In this document: piece by piece, positions 7,202 to 16,002 of the stretch
How the letters are laid out: every line of letters starts with the position of its first letter
Numbering within the stretch: the first letter of the stretch is position 1
NCBI RefSeq assembly: GCF_900007165.1
Contig: NZ_CYGY02000042.1
Location: 62,001-126,000 of the forward strand
DNA: 64,000 nucleotides
Source of the DNA: Paraburkholderia piptadeniae
GTDB taxonomy: Bacteria; Pseudomonadota; Gammaproteobacteria; Burkholderiales; Burkholderiaceae
Reading direction: 5' to 3'
Position numbers and translations under genes: made by a program
The notes under the pieces: generated by a model
What the model saw: only the letters and a program-made list of their open reading frames with translations
Told to the model about the DNA's origin: nothing
The model's database searches: none

Positions 7202-8644
7202 TTATTGTGCGTGGGCCTGGGCTTTCGCTGCCTGTGTCCGCGTGGCCTGAGCTTTCGCGACCTGTGTTTGCGCGCCTTGCGTCCGTACGTCGTGCGTCTC
7301 GTTTGCCGTAGCGCGCATGGCATCGAACGCGCTCACCTGATACGTCGCGCCCAATCGCGCGTTCAGGCGGTCCGGCCAGCCGGCCTTCGCATCGGCGGCG
7401 GCGCCGCTCAGCTCGACGCGCGTGCCGCCGATTTTCATCCCGGCGCCCGGCGTCTGCATCAGCGGCAACAGCGCGTCGATGTGCGCTAGCCAGTCGGCGG
7501 CCTTCGTGTTGTCGTCGACGGTGACATCGGCGTTGAAGTTGCCCGCGCCGAATTTCGCCGTCAGCGCATTCAGCAGCACGGATTTTTCCGCGACGTTCTG
7601 CACGGTTGCCGTAATCGCAGGCTTGCCGTGCTTGTCGACGGCGACGATCAGTCGCGCATCCTTCGCGGTCGCTGATGCTTGCGGCTCGATCTTGCCCGTC
7701 GCGCTCGCCGCGTCATCCGGCCGCGCTTCCGATGTGGACAGAACTGCGGCATCCGGCGCGTCGGCGGGAGGACTAGCCTTGATCGTCGGAGCCGTGGCTG
7801 CGACGGCATTGCGGCCAACCAAATTCACCGCCGACGGGCAGTAAGCCAGCGCGACCCACATCAGCATTGCGGCAACCGCGCCGAGCAGCGCCGACAAGGC
7901 CGCCGCGCCGAACCAGTGCTTCGCCTTCGGGCCGGCGTAGCGCACTTCGCGCACCGTCTGCGCCGCCGGCGCGGCAGCCGCCGCCGATGCGGACGGCGCC
8001 GGTTCGGCAGGATCGCGAGCCGACGCAGGTGCCGCAGCCGGACGCTCGAAATGCGCCGAAACCGCGCGCACATGCAAGCCGACGGCGTTCACGAACGCGG
8101 ACGCGCCGCCCAGCCCGAGCACCGTCGTCAGACTGTCGTTAAGATGCGGCGCGATGACCGGCAACTGCTGGCCGAGCAGCGTCGGCAACTGACCGATATT
8201 GCCCTGATGAGCGAGAAGGTGACGCTTCAGCACGCCCATCAGGATGCTGCCCGCAATGCCCGTCACCGCGTGCGTCGCGTGAGCGGGCACGCCCGTTTGC
8301 ATTGATACGGTATCGCTCAGACCGTCGATGCGGCGCTCGAACGTATGCTCGAGCAACTGGCGCCCCGTCGACGACAACTGCGTGACGCCCGTCGTGCTCG
8401 CGAAGATGCGCGGCAACTGTTCGCCGATATCCGCATTGACTTCCTGGCCGAGAATCGTCGCGAACAGCGCACGCGCGCCGTCGAGCGTCGCGCACCGGTT
8501 CAGGAGACCCGCAACGAGCGCCGGCGAGGCCGCGTCCACGACTTTCGCCGTCGCCTCCGGCGGCAACCCGAGGCAGTTCGACAGTTGCCGAACCACCGCT
8601 TCCGGCAACGTCGACCGGATCAGTTCAATCACATTGACACTCAT
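7202..8644 (-). CDS. DUF937-domain membrane protein with a C-terminal BON-like region
   Basis: A 480-residue protein. Residues 1-180 resemble DUF937 (ELIRSTLPEAVVRQLSNCLGL, then repeated short helical blocks). An Ala/Pro-rich linker follows, then one membrane helix at about 245-268. The C-terminal part, expected outside the cytoplasm, resembles the BON/OmpATb-type fold at about residues 345-455 (GNFNADVTVDDNTKAADWL, a following VELSG strand). Related proteins often end in an OmpA peptidoglycan-binding domain; none is visible here. The last 30 residues are instead an Ala/Gln/Thr/Lys repeat (AKAQ, TRTQA). The function is unknown; a cell-envelope role is inferred from layout only. Confidence 0.72.
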   Translation of the reverse strand: MSVNVIELIRSTLPEAVVRQLSNCLGLPPEATAKVVDAASPALVAGLLNRCATLDGARALFATILGQEVNADIGEQLPRIFASTTGVTQLSSTGRQLLEHTFERRIDGLSDTVSMQTGVPAHATHAVTGIAGSILMGVLKRHLLAHQGNIGQLPTLLGQQLPVIAPHLNDSLTTVLGLGGASAFVNAVGLHVRAVSAHFERPAAAPASARDPAEPAPSASAAAAAPAAQTVREVRYAGPKAKHWFGAAALSALLGAVAAMLMWVALAYCPSAVNLVGRNAVAATAPTIKASPPADAPDAAVLSTSEARPDDAASATGKIEPQASATAKDARLIVAVDKHGKPAITATVQNVAEKSVLLNALTAKFGAGNFNADVTVDDNTKAADWLAHIDALLPLMQTPGAGMKIGGTRVELSGAAADAKAGWPDRLNARLGATYQVSAFDAMRATANETHDVRTQGAQTQVAKAQATRTQAAKAQAHAQ

Positions 8645-8765
8645 CGCTTCGTTTCCCTGAATTTCGAGCGCGCGCCCACACGCGCTTCATTGGGGCGCGA
8701 TTATAGGAGCGGGAAAATCTCAGAAATGAAGCGATGAGTGAATTTCGAACTTTATCGGACTAATC

Positions 8766-9332
8766 CTATTTAGCTGCCACGTCAGCGGGTTCATCCGCGA
8801 TTACGGACGACGCGCTCTCGCCGCGCGTGGCCGCGATGAAATCGGCGGCACGCTCTCCGATCATCACCGTGGGCGCATTCGTGTTGCCGCCGATCAGCGT
8901 CGGCATCACCGAGGCGTCGACCACGCGCAAGCCTGTCACGCCGCGCACGCGCAACTGCGTATCGACGACGGCGCGTTCGTCGCCGCCGATCGAGATCGCG
9001 CGGATCGCTGAGAAATGCCGGATCGATGACGGGTGCAACACGCGCATCGCTGCTCGCGAGCGTGACCGAGCCGCGGCTATGCGGACGCAGCACTCAGACA
9101 TGTAGCGAATAGCCGTGTCCCCAGTGCATGTGGCGGTTGTGATCGTCGACGAGCGCCGTGCAGAAGTGCAGTTGCAGATCGGGCCGGTCGAGCGTCGGCC
9201 GGCTCTTCAGAAAGCCGCCCGCTTCGGCGACGCGATGAGCGCGATCGTCGCATCGGGACACCGCTCCGCGAGACGGCCCGCGAGCGAACAGCCGCCCGAG
9301 CCCGCGCCGACGATGACGTAGTCGTATTGCAT
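8766..9332 (-). pseudogene. Remnant of a GMC-family oxidoreductase (choline/alcohol dehydrogenase type)
   Basis: Pieces of one flavoprotein appear in successive frames. From the ATG at 9332 the FAD-binding start reads QYDYVIVGAGSGGCSLAGRL. This breaks after about 35 residues and jumps to the late part of the family (GGFLKSRPTLDRPDLQLHF, then HMHWGHGYSLHV). A frameshift leads to LRPHSRGSVTLASSDARV and a further shift to GVTGLRVVDASVMPTLIGG, then NTNAPTVMIGERAAD. Intact members are about 530-560 residues; only about 190 codons remain, so an internal deletion of roughly 1 kb plus at least two frameshifts must be assumed. The gene was probably once linked with the acyl-CoA and aldehyde dehydrogenases on the other side. 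Confidence 0.88.
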
Positions 9333-9643
9333 CCGCTCCCCCTCTGCTCACACGCGCGGCGTTGCCCGCGGCATCTGTCGCATGCACACTTGTCTACGTT
9401 TGTCGACTGCGCCTTGTAGGTAGCAAGGGCCGTTCTTGCCGCATCGATGACAGAGCGATCCCTCTAAACGTAACGCGCATCGGCCCCCTATGATGAAAGC
9501 TTCCGTTCGCGCGATGCCGCGCGCTCGGGCATCGTTCAAACAAGGTCTTTCGCGCGCCGCCGTCAGTACGCATGGCTTGCGCGCTCGAATCAAACAGCGC
9601 CTCGAAAAATGAACGGCGCGCGTCCGTCAAACGGAGACATGCG
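9333..9643. other. Intergenic region between the GMC remnant and the acyl-CoA dehydrogenase gene
   Basis: About 310 bases with no convincing gene. It should contain the promoter of the plus-strand acyl-CoA dehydrogenase gene, but I cannot assign -35/-10 boxes with confidence. The upstream in-frame codons from 9572 lack a ribosome site and are taken as leader. Confidence 0.5.
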
Positions 9644-11317
9644 ATGGAACGGTTCGGCCCCGGCAAGACACACGACGTGACCAATCAGGTCCCGCCGCTC
9701 GCGAACTACAACCTGTTTTCGAGCGATGCCGCGCTCGCCGCCGCCGTCGATCGCGAAGGCGCGGCGTGGCATCGCGATGCGCTCGCGCGCGACGGCGCCG
9801 CACTGACGACACCCGATGTGCTTGCGCTCGCCGACCTCGCGAACCGCCACACACCCGAACTCGCGACCTTCAACCCGCGTGGCGAACGCATCGATGCGCT
9901 CGAGTTTCATCCCGCGTGGCACACGCTGCTCGGCCTGTTGCGTCGCGAGGGACTGCACGCATTGCCGTTTTCCGATCCGCAACAAGGCGCGATGGTCGCG
10001 CGCTGCGCGGGCTATTTCCTGCACGCGCAACTGGAATCCGGCTCGCTCTGTCCGCTGACGATGACCTTCGCGAGCATCCCCGTATTGCAACGCGAGCCCG
10101 CGCTGTTCGACACGCTGCGCGACAAGCTCTATTCGCGCGAACACGATGCGCGCGACGTGCCGCTCGATCAGAAGACCTCGATGATGGTCGGCATGGGCAT
10201 GACCGAAAAGCAAGGCGGATCGGATGTGCGCAGCAACCAGACGCAAGCCTTCGCGGCGAACGGCGGCGGACGCGGCGCGGCATATCGGCTCGTCGGCCAC
10301 AAATGGTTTTTCTCAGCGCCGCAGTGCGATGCCCATCTCGTGCTCGCGCGCACCGGCGATCACGAAGGCCTCTCGTGCTTCTTCGTGCCGCGCTTCGCAC
10401 CCGATGGCAGCAAGAACGCGGTGCGCATCCAGCGTCTGAAGGACAAGCTCGGCAATCGCTCGAATGCGAGCAGCGAAGTCGAGTTCTTCGATGCCTTTGG
10501 CCTCATGATCGGCGACGAAGGACGCGGCGTGCCGACCATCATCGAAATGGCGAACTACACGCGGCTCGACTGCGTGATCGGGAGTGCAGGGCTGATGCGT
10601 GCCGCGCTCGTGCAGGCGATCCATCACACGCGCCATCGCAGCGCGTTCGGCAAGCATCTCGTCGATCAGCCTCTGATGCGCAACGTGCTCGCCGATCTTT
10701 CGCTCGAATCGGAGGCGGCGACGGTGCTGTTCATGCGCCTCGCGCGCACATTCGAAGACACGGCGAACGCGCCGGAAGAACGCGCGTGGCGGCGGCTCGT
10801 GACGCCCGCCGCAAAATACTGGGTCTGCAAGCGCACGCTCGAATTCACGGGTGAAGCGATGGAGGTATGGGGCGGCAACGGCTACGTCGAAGAAGGACCG
10901 ATGGCGCGCTTCTATCGCGAGGCGCCTGTGAATTCGATCTGGGAAGGCTCGGGCAACGTGATGTGTCTCGACGTGCTGCGCGCGATGGAACGCGAGCCCG
11001 ATGCGGCGCAGGCGTTGCTGGCCGCGTGGCGCAAAGAAGCGCATGCGCATCCGGCGCTGAAGGCGGCACTCGAACGGCTGATGAACGCGCTGACATTGAC
11101 GCCCGAAGCGCGCGAGGCGTCCGCGCGCCGCATCGCGCAGCAGATCGTGCTAATCGCGCAGGCGGTGTTGCTCGCGCAACATGCGCCGTCGTTCGTCGCC
11201 GATGCCTTCATCGCGACGCGGCTCGGCGAAGGCTGCGGCGAGAGCGGTCGCGTGTATGGCACGCTGCCGTCCGCGTTCGATCATGCGGTGATCGTCGATC
11301 GCGCTTTCGCGGGTTGA
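9644..11317 (+). CDS. AidB-like acyl-CoA dehydrogenase family protein
   Basis: FAD-dependent acyl-CoA dehydrogenase-fold protein of 557 residues, larger than classical members (about 390) and closest in layout to the E. coli AidB branch: QVPPLANYNLFSSD at the N-terminus, FNPRGERIDALEFHPAWH, MTEKQGGSDVRSNQT and HKWFFSAPQCDAHLVLART. The isovaleryl-type C-terminal region MEVWGGNGYVEEGPMARFYR is followed by NSIWEGSGNVMCLDVLRA. The ATG at 9644 is chosen because GGAG lies seven bases upstream and the family N-terminus begins there. Downstream lies an aldehyde dehydrogenase on the same strand, probably co-transcribed. AidB proteins are alkylation-induced in E. coli, but the metabolic neighbours here make an acyl-CoA catabolic role equally possible. 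Confidence 0.87.
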   Translation: MERFGPGKTHDVTNQVPPLANYNLFSSDAALAAAVDREGAAWHRDALARDGAALTTPDVLALADLANRHTPELATFNPRGERIDALEFHPAWHTLLGLLRREGLHALPFSDPQQGAMVARCAGYFLHAQLESGSLCPLTMTFASIPVLQREPALFDTLRDKLYSREHDARDVPLDQKTSMMVGMGMTEKQGGSDVRSNQTQAFAANGGGRGAAYRLVGHKWFFSAPQCDAHLVLARTGDHEGLSCFFVPRFAPDGSKNAVRIQRLKDKLGNRSNASSEVEFFDAFGLMIGDEGRGVPTIIEMANYTRLDCVIGSAGLMRAALVQAIHHTRHRSAFGKHLVDQPLMRNVLADLSLESEAATVLFMRLARTFEDTANAPEERAWRRLVTPAAKYWVCKRTLEFTGEAMEVWGGNGYVEEGPMARFYREAPVNSIWEGSGNVMCLDVLRAMEREPDAAQALLAAWRKEAHAHPALKAALERLMNALTLTPEAREASARRIAQQIVLIAQAVLLAQHAPSFVADAFIATRLGEGCGESGRVYGTLPSAFDHAVIVDRAFAG

Positions 11318-11367
11318 CTGCGCGCGGCACGACGCGCAACACAAAACAATAGAGAGAGAGACGAACG

Positions 11368-12786
11368 ATGAAAAACGACCTGCCGGAAATCGCAGCACTG
11401 GAAGGCCTGCTGCGCGAACAACGGGCTGCGTATCTGCGCGCGCCGTATCCGTCATGGGATCAGCGCGCCGCGCATCTGAAGGCATTACGCGATGTGCTGC
11501 TCGACAATCGCGATGCGCTCGCGGATGCGATGCACGCGGATTTCGGCAATCGCGCGAAGGAAGAAATCCTGCTGGCCGAGTTTCTGCTCGTGAAAGAGGA
11601 AGTCGACGGCGCGCTGCGTCACGGCAGGCGCTGGATGACAGCGCAACCGCGTGCGACTAACAAATGGCTGTTGCCCGCGCGCGCGAAGATCGTGCCGCAG
11701 CCGCTCGGCGTGGTCGGCATCATCGTGCCGTGGAACTATCCGGTGCTGCTCGCGGCCGGTCCGCTGATCAGCGCGCTCACGGCGGGCAACCGCGCGATCG
11801 TCAAGATGTCGGAGCTGACGCCGCGTACATCGATGCTCTTCGAACAGCTGATCGCGCAGACCTTCGCGCGCGATCACATCGCCGTCGTCAATGGCGATGC
11901 AACGCTCGCCGCCGCGTTCAGTGCGCAGCCGTTCGATCATCTGCTGTTCACCGGCTCGACGAAGGTCGGCCATGACGTGATGCGCGCCGCCGCCGGGCAT
12001 CTGACGCCCGTGACGCTGGAACTCGGCGGCAAGTCGCCCGCGATCGTCGGGCCGAACGCGCGCTTCGACCATGCTGTCGACAGCATCATCGCGGGCAAGA
12101 CGCTCAACGCCGGGCAGACCTGCATCGCGCCGGACTACGTGCTCGTGCCGCGCGGCAAAGAGCAGGCGTTCATCGAACGTGCGCGCGTGCGCATGGCACG
12201 CCTGTATCCGGATTTCACGCACAACCGCGATTACACGTCGATCATTTCGCCGCGCCATTTCGCGCGGCTGCAACGTCTCGCCGACGAAGCGCGCGAACAG
12301 GGCGCGCAACTGCACGCGCTCACCGATTCAATGGCCGATGCGAGCACGCGCCGCTTTCCGCTCGTCGCCGTGACTCAGGCACCCGACGCGTCCACGCTGA
12401 TGCAGGAAGAGATTTTCGGACCGCTGCTGCCCGTCGTTCCGTACGATTCGATCGACGATGCGATTCGCTATGTCAACGCACGGCCGCGTCCGCTGTCGCT
12501 GTACCTGTACGAAGAGGACAAGGCCGCGATCGCGCGCGTCACGCGCGAGACGATCGCGGGCGGCATGTGCGTCAACGAGACACTGATGCACCTCGCGTGC
12601 GAGAGCCTGCCATTCGGCGGCGTCGGCGCGAGCGGCATGGGCGCGTATCACGGATATGAGGGCTTCGTCACGTTCTCGAAGATGAAGCCGGTTTTCACAC
12701 AGGCGCGCTTCAATGCGCGCGGATTGATCGCGCCGCCGTACGGCAAGCGCGTGCGGGCGCTGCTTGCGCTGATGATGCGGCACTGA
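11368..12786 (+). CDS. calB: Coniferyl-aldehyde-dehydrogenase-type NAD(P)-dependent aldehyde dehydrogenase
   Basis: Cytosolic aldehyde dehydrogenase (472 residues) oxidising an aldehyde to its acid. It has LGVVGIIVPWNYPVLLA (cofactor fold), the general base in LELGGKSPAIV (Glu218), and the catalytic Cys252 in NAGQTCIAPDYV. The late EEIFGPLLPVVPYD and LPFGGVGASGMGAYHG blocks follow. The short length and C-terminal membrane-associating look (a basic, hydrophobic last 20 residues) suit the coniferyl aldehyde/fatty aldehyde branch rather than betaine aldehyde dehydrogenases. A purine-rich AGAGAGAGA stretch precedes the ATG. With the acyl-CoA dehydrogenase and the decayed GMC alcohol dehydrogenase next door, an alcohol-to-aldehyde-to-acid oxidation module is a reasonable inference. 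Symbol given by family resemblance only. Confidence 0.85.
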   Translation: MKNDLPEIAALEGLLREQRAAYLRAPYPSWDQRAAHLKALRDVLLDNRDALADAMHADFGNRAKEEILLAEFLLVKEEVDGALRHGRRWMTAQPRATNKWLLPARAKIVPQPLGVVGIIVPWNYPVLLAAGPLISALTAGNRAIVKMSELTPRTSMLFEQLIAQTFARDHIAVVNGDATLAAAFSAQPFDHLLFTGSTKVGHDVMRAAAGHLTPVTLELGGKSPAIVGPNARFDHAVDSIIAGKTLNAGQTCIAPDYVLVPRGKEQAFIERARVRMARLYPDFTHNRDYTSIISPRHFARLQRLADEAREQGAQLHALTDSMADASTRRFPLVAVTQAPDASTLMQEEIFGPLLPVVPYDSIDDAIRYVNARPRPLSLYLYEEDKAAIARVTRETIAGGMCVNETLMHLACESLPFGGVGASGMGAYHGYEGFVTFSKMKPVFTQARFNARGLIAPPYGKRVRALLALMMRH

Positions 12787-12816
12787 GGCGTGTCGTGCCG
12801 CTGTTTTCTTTGGCGG

Positions 12817-13149
12817 CTATTGCGCCGCTTGCGATGGTGGCGACGTGGAAACGATGAGCTCGGTGGACGGCGCATCGTCGGCGGCGCCGCTTTCCAGCCG
12901 ATGCAGCCACGCCAGCAGTTCCGCGACGGCCTGATACAGCTGCGGCGGAATGCGCGAGTCGAGATCGACCTGCATCAGCAGCGACACCATCTCCGGTGCT
13001 TCGTGCACGTACAGGCCCGCTTCCTTCGCGCGCTGCACGATCATGTCGGCGACGAGCCCGTAGCCCTTCGCGACCACGCGCGGCGACTCGTCGTGACCGT
13101 GCGAATCGTAGACCAGCGCCGCCGCGCTCTTGCGATGGGTGCGGCTCAT
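12817..13149 (-). CDS. FlhB C-terminal-domain-like protein (EscU/YscU/HrcU family fragment protein)
   Basis: A 110-residue soluble protein that aligns with the C-terminal cytoplasmic piece of FlhB after the NPTH autocleavage site. Compare its SPRVVAKGYGLVADMIVQRA and IPPQLYQAVAELLAWLHRLE with VVAKGVNLVAARI and IPGALYGAVAEVLAWVYQL in the full FlhB encoded at 50878-52086. The membrane half and the NPTH site are absent, as in the FhlB/FlhX proteins of other bacteria, where it can partly substitute for the FlhB C-terminal domain in export switching. Its ATG overlaps the stop of the FliK-like gene (ATGA), so the two are translationally coupled. A role in rod/hook to filament substrate switching is inferred. 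Confidence 0.85.
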   Translation of the reverse strand: MSRTHRKSAAALVYDSHGHDESPRVVAKGYGLVADMIVQRAKEAGLYVHEAPEMVSLLMQVDLDSRIPPQLYQAVAELLAWLHRLESGAADDAPSTELIVSTSPPSQAAQ

Positions 13150-14579
13150 TGCACGTCCCAGTCGAAGTTGTCGCCGGCGGCGTCGTGCGAATGCGGCTTG
13201 CCCGCCGACGCATCCGTCGAGCGCGCATCCGTCGAGTTCGCATACGCCGATGCCGCAGCGGCCGCCGCAGCCGCGCCGCCCGCCGGCGCATTCCCGCCGA
13301 TCTCGCGAATCGACAGCCCGCTCAGCTCGATGCCCGCCTGCGCAAGCCGCTGCCGGAACGCGTCGCCCTGCGCCGACAGACGCGCCGCGCCGCCCGGGCT
13401 CGCGAGCACGCGCGCGACGAGCCGCGTGCCCGTGAGCGTGAGTTCGGCGTCGACGGTGCCGAGCGTCGGCAGCGACAGCGTGAGCCGCGTGCGCCACGGA
13501 TACTCGTCGTCGGCAGAAAAAGCGCCGCTGCCGCCGCGCCGCCATTCGTCGCCTTCCTGCTCGATCGTCCAGTCGAGCCGCGCGCCGGGCCATGCCTCGC
13601 CCGTCCAGCGGAACTGTCCCGTCGCGAGCAGATCGAGCTGCTGGCGCACGAGCGGAATCGTCGCGGGATGCAGCGCCGCCGCCATCGACTGCGGCTGACG
13701 CCCGTTGGTGTCGTCGATGCCCGCTGCGTTGGCCGAGGCAGGATGCGGCGCCGTGTGCTCGTCCGTCATGTCGATGATGTCGTGCGTCGCCATGTCGAAC
13801 GTCGTGAAGCGCGCCGGCTGCGCATGCGGACCGTCGGGCGCGCCGCGCGCAGCGAAATTCGCCGAAGCCGCCGCGCCCGAACCCGCGCCGCTCGACGGAC
13901 GGCCTTGCGTCCACGACAGTGGGTCGTCGGCGTCGTGGCTCCAGTCGAGCGGCAATTGCGACGCCATGTCGGCGAGATGATTCTGCGGCTCGGCGGCGAG
14001 CGATTCGACGGGCCTTTGTCCCGAGAGCCACTGCGCGAGATGCGATTCGTAGAAGAGCCCGCTTTCGTCGACAGTTCGCCTGAGCGCCGCCGCGAGTTCG
14101 GCGACGGGAACGGGCGCCGCGACGACATTCGATGCCGCGTTCGATCCCTGCGCCGCATTCGCGCCCGTCGCGCCGTTCGCGCCGTTCGCGCCTTGCGATG
14201 CCGCTGCATTGCCCGCCGCGTTCGCCGCAGCAGAAGCGCCCGATGCACCCGATGCACCCGTACCCGCATCGAACAACGGCAATGGCGCGACATCGATAGC
14301 GGGCGCTGCGGGCCACACGGGCAACTGCCCGACGAGCGCGGGCGTCGCCTCGCCGCCCGAGCGCGTGATCGCGTCGAGCGTCATCGCGACGGCGGACAAT
14401 GCCGTCTGCGCGGAAGCGGGCAAAGGCGCGGGCGTGGCCGCAACGGGCGTAGGAGGTGTTTTGACGTTGAGCGCCGCGTCCGCCTGCGATGCCGTCGCAC
14501 CGGCGCGCGCGCCGACGGAAAGGAGGCTGTCGATGCGGCTAGCCAGCAGCGTTGCCACCGCCGAGTCGATTCCGTTCAT
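13146..14579 (-). CDS. FliK-like hook-length control family protein (second FliK paralogue)
   Basis: A 477-residue protein. The long N-terminal part is low in complexity and rich in Ala, Gly and Asn (residues about 1-290). The C-terminal part, about 300-440, resembles the FliK C-terminal (Flg_hook) domain: QFRWTGEAWPGARLDWTI, TRLTLSLPTLGTVDAEL, RLVARVLASP and GIELSGLSI. The domain binds the FlhB C-terminus in classical FliK. A more typical fliK lies in the fliF operon at 21844. This copy is coupled by a 4-base overlap to an FlhB C-terminal-like gene, forming a FliK-FlhB-C pair whose job may be a secondary export switch. Start at 14579 behind GAAAGGAAG. Confidence 0.82.
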   Translation of the reverse strand: MNGIDSAVATLLASRIDSLLSVGARAGATASQADAALNVKTPPTPVAATPAPLPASAQTALSAVAMTLDAITRSGGEATPALVGQLPVWPAAPAIDVAPLPLFDAGTGASGASGASAAANAAGNAAASQGANGANGATGANAAQGSNAASNVVAAPVPVAELAAALRRTVDESGLFYESHLAQWLSGQRPVESLAAEPQNHLADMASQLPLDWSHDADDPLSWTQGRPSSGAGSGAAASANFAARGAPDGPHAQPARFTTFDMATHDIIDMTDEHTAPHPASANAAGIDDTNGRQPQSMAAALHPATIPLVRQQLDLLATGQFRWTGEAWPGARLDWTIEQEGDEWRRGGSGAFSADDEYPWRTRLTLSLPTLGTVDAELTLTGTRLVARVLASPGGAARLSAQGDAFRQRLAQAGIELSGLSIREIGGNAPAGGAAAAAAAASAYANSTDARSTDASAGKPHSHDAAGDNFDWDVQ

Positions 14580-14667
14580 GCCCGCTTCCTTTCGCGTCTT
14601 GACGATGCGTGGCCGCTAGCGGCGCGTGCGCCGAGGCGGCTCATGTTGGACCGTGTTACCGGACCGG

Positions 14668-14689
14668 AAAAAAGGCGATCAGCGCGCCT
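14668..14689 (-). terminator. Short terminator overlapping the fliT stop codon
   Basis: On the minus strand AGGCG-CGCTGAT-CGCCT is followed by TTTTTT. The fliT TGA lies in the loop. The stem is only 5 bp, so it may be leaky and let some transcription run into the FliK-like gene. Confidence 0.5.
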
Positions 14690-15008
14690 GGTAGAGTTCC
14701 TTCAATACGATCGCGGGGCGGCTCGGCGCAAAGAGCGCTTGCAACTTCGCCATGCGCGGATTCGCCAGATCGCGGACCGTTGCGTCGTTCGCGAGGATCT
14801 GGCGGATCAGATCGAACTTGCGCGCGCGGTCGTCGTCGGATAGCCGCACGGACGATTCCGCGTTCTTCAGCGCGTCGACGAGATGACGGTACTCGTCCTG
14901 CAACTGGACGAGATCGTTCCACGCCGCGTTTCGCGCCGCCATCACCATCCGCACCGAAATCACTGCAATTGCCTCGTAGCGGGCAAGATATTCTTCGTTC
15001 GAATTCAT
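14679..15008 (-). CDS. fliT: Flagellar export chaperone FliT
   Basis: Small helical protein of 109 residues encoded directly after fliS, with an ATGA overlap. FliT chaperones the filament cap FliD in enterobacteria and can inhibit FlhDC. Sequence similarity between FliT proteins is low; here the call rests on size, all-helical composition (MNSNEEYLARYEAIAVIS, then VQLQDEYRHLVDALKNAE) and the fliS-fliT order. fliD and fliC are not in the window. Confidence 0.75.
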   Translation of the reverse strand: MNSNEEYLARYEAIAVISVRMVMAARNAAWNDLVQLQDEYRHLVDALKNAESSVRLSDDDRARKFDLIRQILANDATVRDLANPRMAKLQALFAPSRPAIVLKELYQAR

Positions 15009-15439
15009 CTCATGCTTTCCGCGGACGACTGCGTCGCCATCCGCGCGATCTCCGGCGCGATTCCGAGCCAGGCTTCCTCGAGTGTCGCCAGCAAGCCGTC
15101 GACCTCGACGAGCATTGCTTCGCTTTGCTTGATGTTCGCCTCGAGCAGGCGCCGCGTCATGTACGAATAGAGCGCATCCAGACGACTCGCGATTTCTCCG
15201 CCGGCTTCCAGGTTGAGCGCCGCTTGCAATCCCTCGCCGATGATCCTGATCGCCTTGGTGATCGCCTGCCCGCGCCCCGGAATGTCGCCCTGCTGCAGAT
15301 GCATGCGGGCCTGCGCGATTGCCTGACGCGCGCCCTGGTACAGCATCACGATCAGGCGGTGCGGGCTTGCGCCCATCGCTCCTGTCTCCAGGCCGACGCG
15401 AGCGTAGGCGTTGGCTCCAGAGTGTCCCGGGGAAAACAT
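15005..15439 (-). CDS. fliS: Flagellin export chaperone FliS
   Basis: Cytosolic chaperone (144 residues) that binds the flagellin C-terminus and prevents early polymerisation. Family features are YARVGLETGAMGASPHRLIV, MLYQGARQAIAQARMHL, the AITKAIRIIGEGLQAAL helix, and LDALYSYMTRRLLEANI. The tail after about residue 125 is typical in length. A strong AGGAGGAG ribosome site precedes the ATG. The gene is preceded by a near-consensus sigma-28 promoter and followed by fliT with a 4-base overlap, so it is a late-class operon. Confidence 0.95.
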   Translation of the reverse strand: MFSPGHSGANAYARVGLETGAMGASPHRLIVMLYQGARQAIAQARMHLQQGDIPGRGQAITKAIRIIGEGLQAALNLEAGGEIASRLDALYSYMTRRLLEANIKQSEAMLVEVDGLLATLEEAWLGIAPEIARMATQSSAESMR

Positions 15440-15549
15440 CGGCGCTCCTCCTGTATTGCAGATGACGATCGATACGACAGCGGCGGACTTGCCGGGAAAC
15501 GCGCTGCATCGGCGTGCAACGCGCCTTCCGGTCAGACCTTGTACCAAGG

Positions 15550-15576
15550 TTATCGGATCGTACGAATAAAGCTTTA
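15550..15576 (-). promoter_or_regulatory. Sigma-28 (FliA) promoter of fliST
   Basis: Minus strand TAAAGCTT-N11-TCCGATAA, against the enterobacterial FliA consensus TAAAGTTT-N11-GCCGATAA: the spacing is exact and 14 of 16 positions match. It lies about 110 bases before the fliS ATG. Confidence 0.85.
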
Positions 15577-15666
15577 GGCCGCCGAAAGGACGCGCCAGAA
15601 ATGACAGGCAGCCCGGCGGAGCGCCTGTGCGCCGTCGCACGGCAGCTGCCGGCCGCGAGCGCCGCT

Positions 15667-16002
15667 TCAGACGGCCATCTGCATGATCTCGTTGTAGGCC
15701 GACACGAGCTTGTTGCGCACCTGCAGGCCGAACTGGAAGCCGACGTTGGCCTTCTGCATGTCCACCATCACGTCGTTCAGCGACACGTTCGGCGCGCCGA
15801 TCTCGAATGCATGAGCTTCGCCGACCGCGCTCTGCTGGTCGTTGCTGATCTTGTCGATCGAGGCCTTCAGGGCCGACGCGAAGCCGCCCGCCGTGGCCGC
15901 GCCGGACGCGTTCGCGACGGGCGCGCTGCCGCCCGCGGCCTGGGTGGCCATCGACTGCATCTGCTGCAACGCCGACGTGAGCGGATTGATGGGCACAGTC
16001 AT
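15667..16002 (-). CDS. fliE: Flagellar hook-basal body protein FliE
   Basis: Periplasmic rod-adaptor protein (111 residues) joining the MS ring (FliF) to the proximal rod. Typical parts are the Ser/Ala-rich N-terminus with FASALKASIDKISNDQQSA and the conserved C-terminal SLNDVMVDMQKANVGFQF, followed by VRNKLVSAYNEIMQMAV. There is no cleavable signal; it is exported by the flagellar type III system. It is divergent from fliF across a 235-bp control region, the common Burkholderia arrangement. Confidence 0.95.
   Translation of the reverse strand: MTVPINPLTSALQQMQSMATQAAGGSAPVANASGAATAGGFASALKASIDKISNDQQSAVGEAHAFEIGAPNVSLNDVMVDMQKANVGFQFGLQVRNKLVSAYNEIMQMAV

Noticed and set aside
12996..14843. 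615-codon plus-strand frame opposite the FliK-like gene
   Set aside because: Arg-rich shadow; the minus-strand FliK C-terminal domain and its ATGA overlap with the next gene explain the region.
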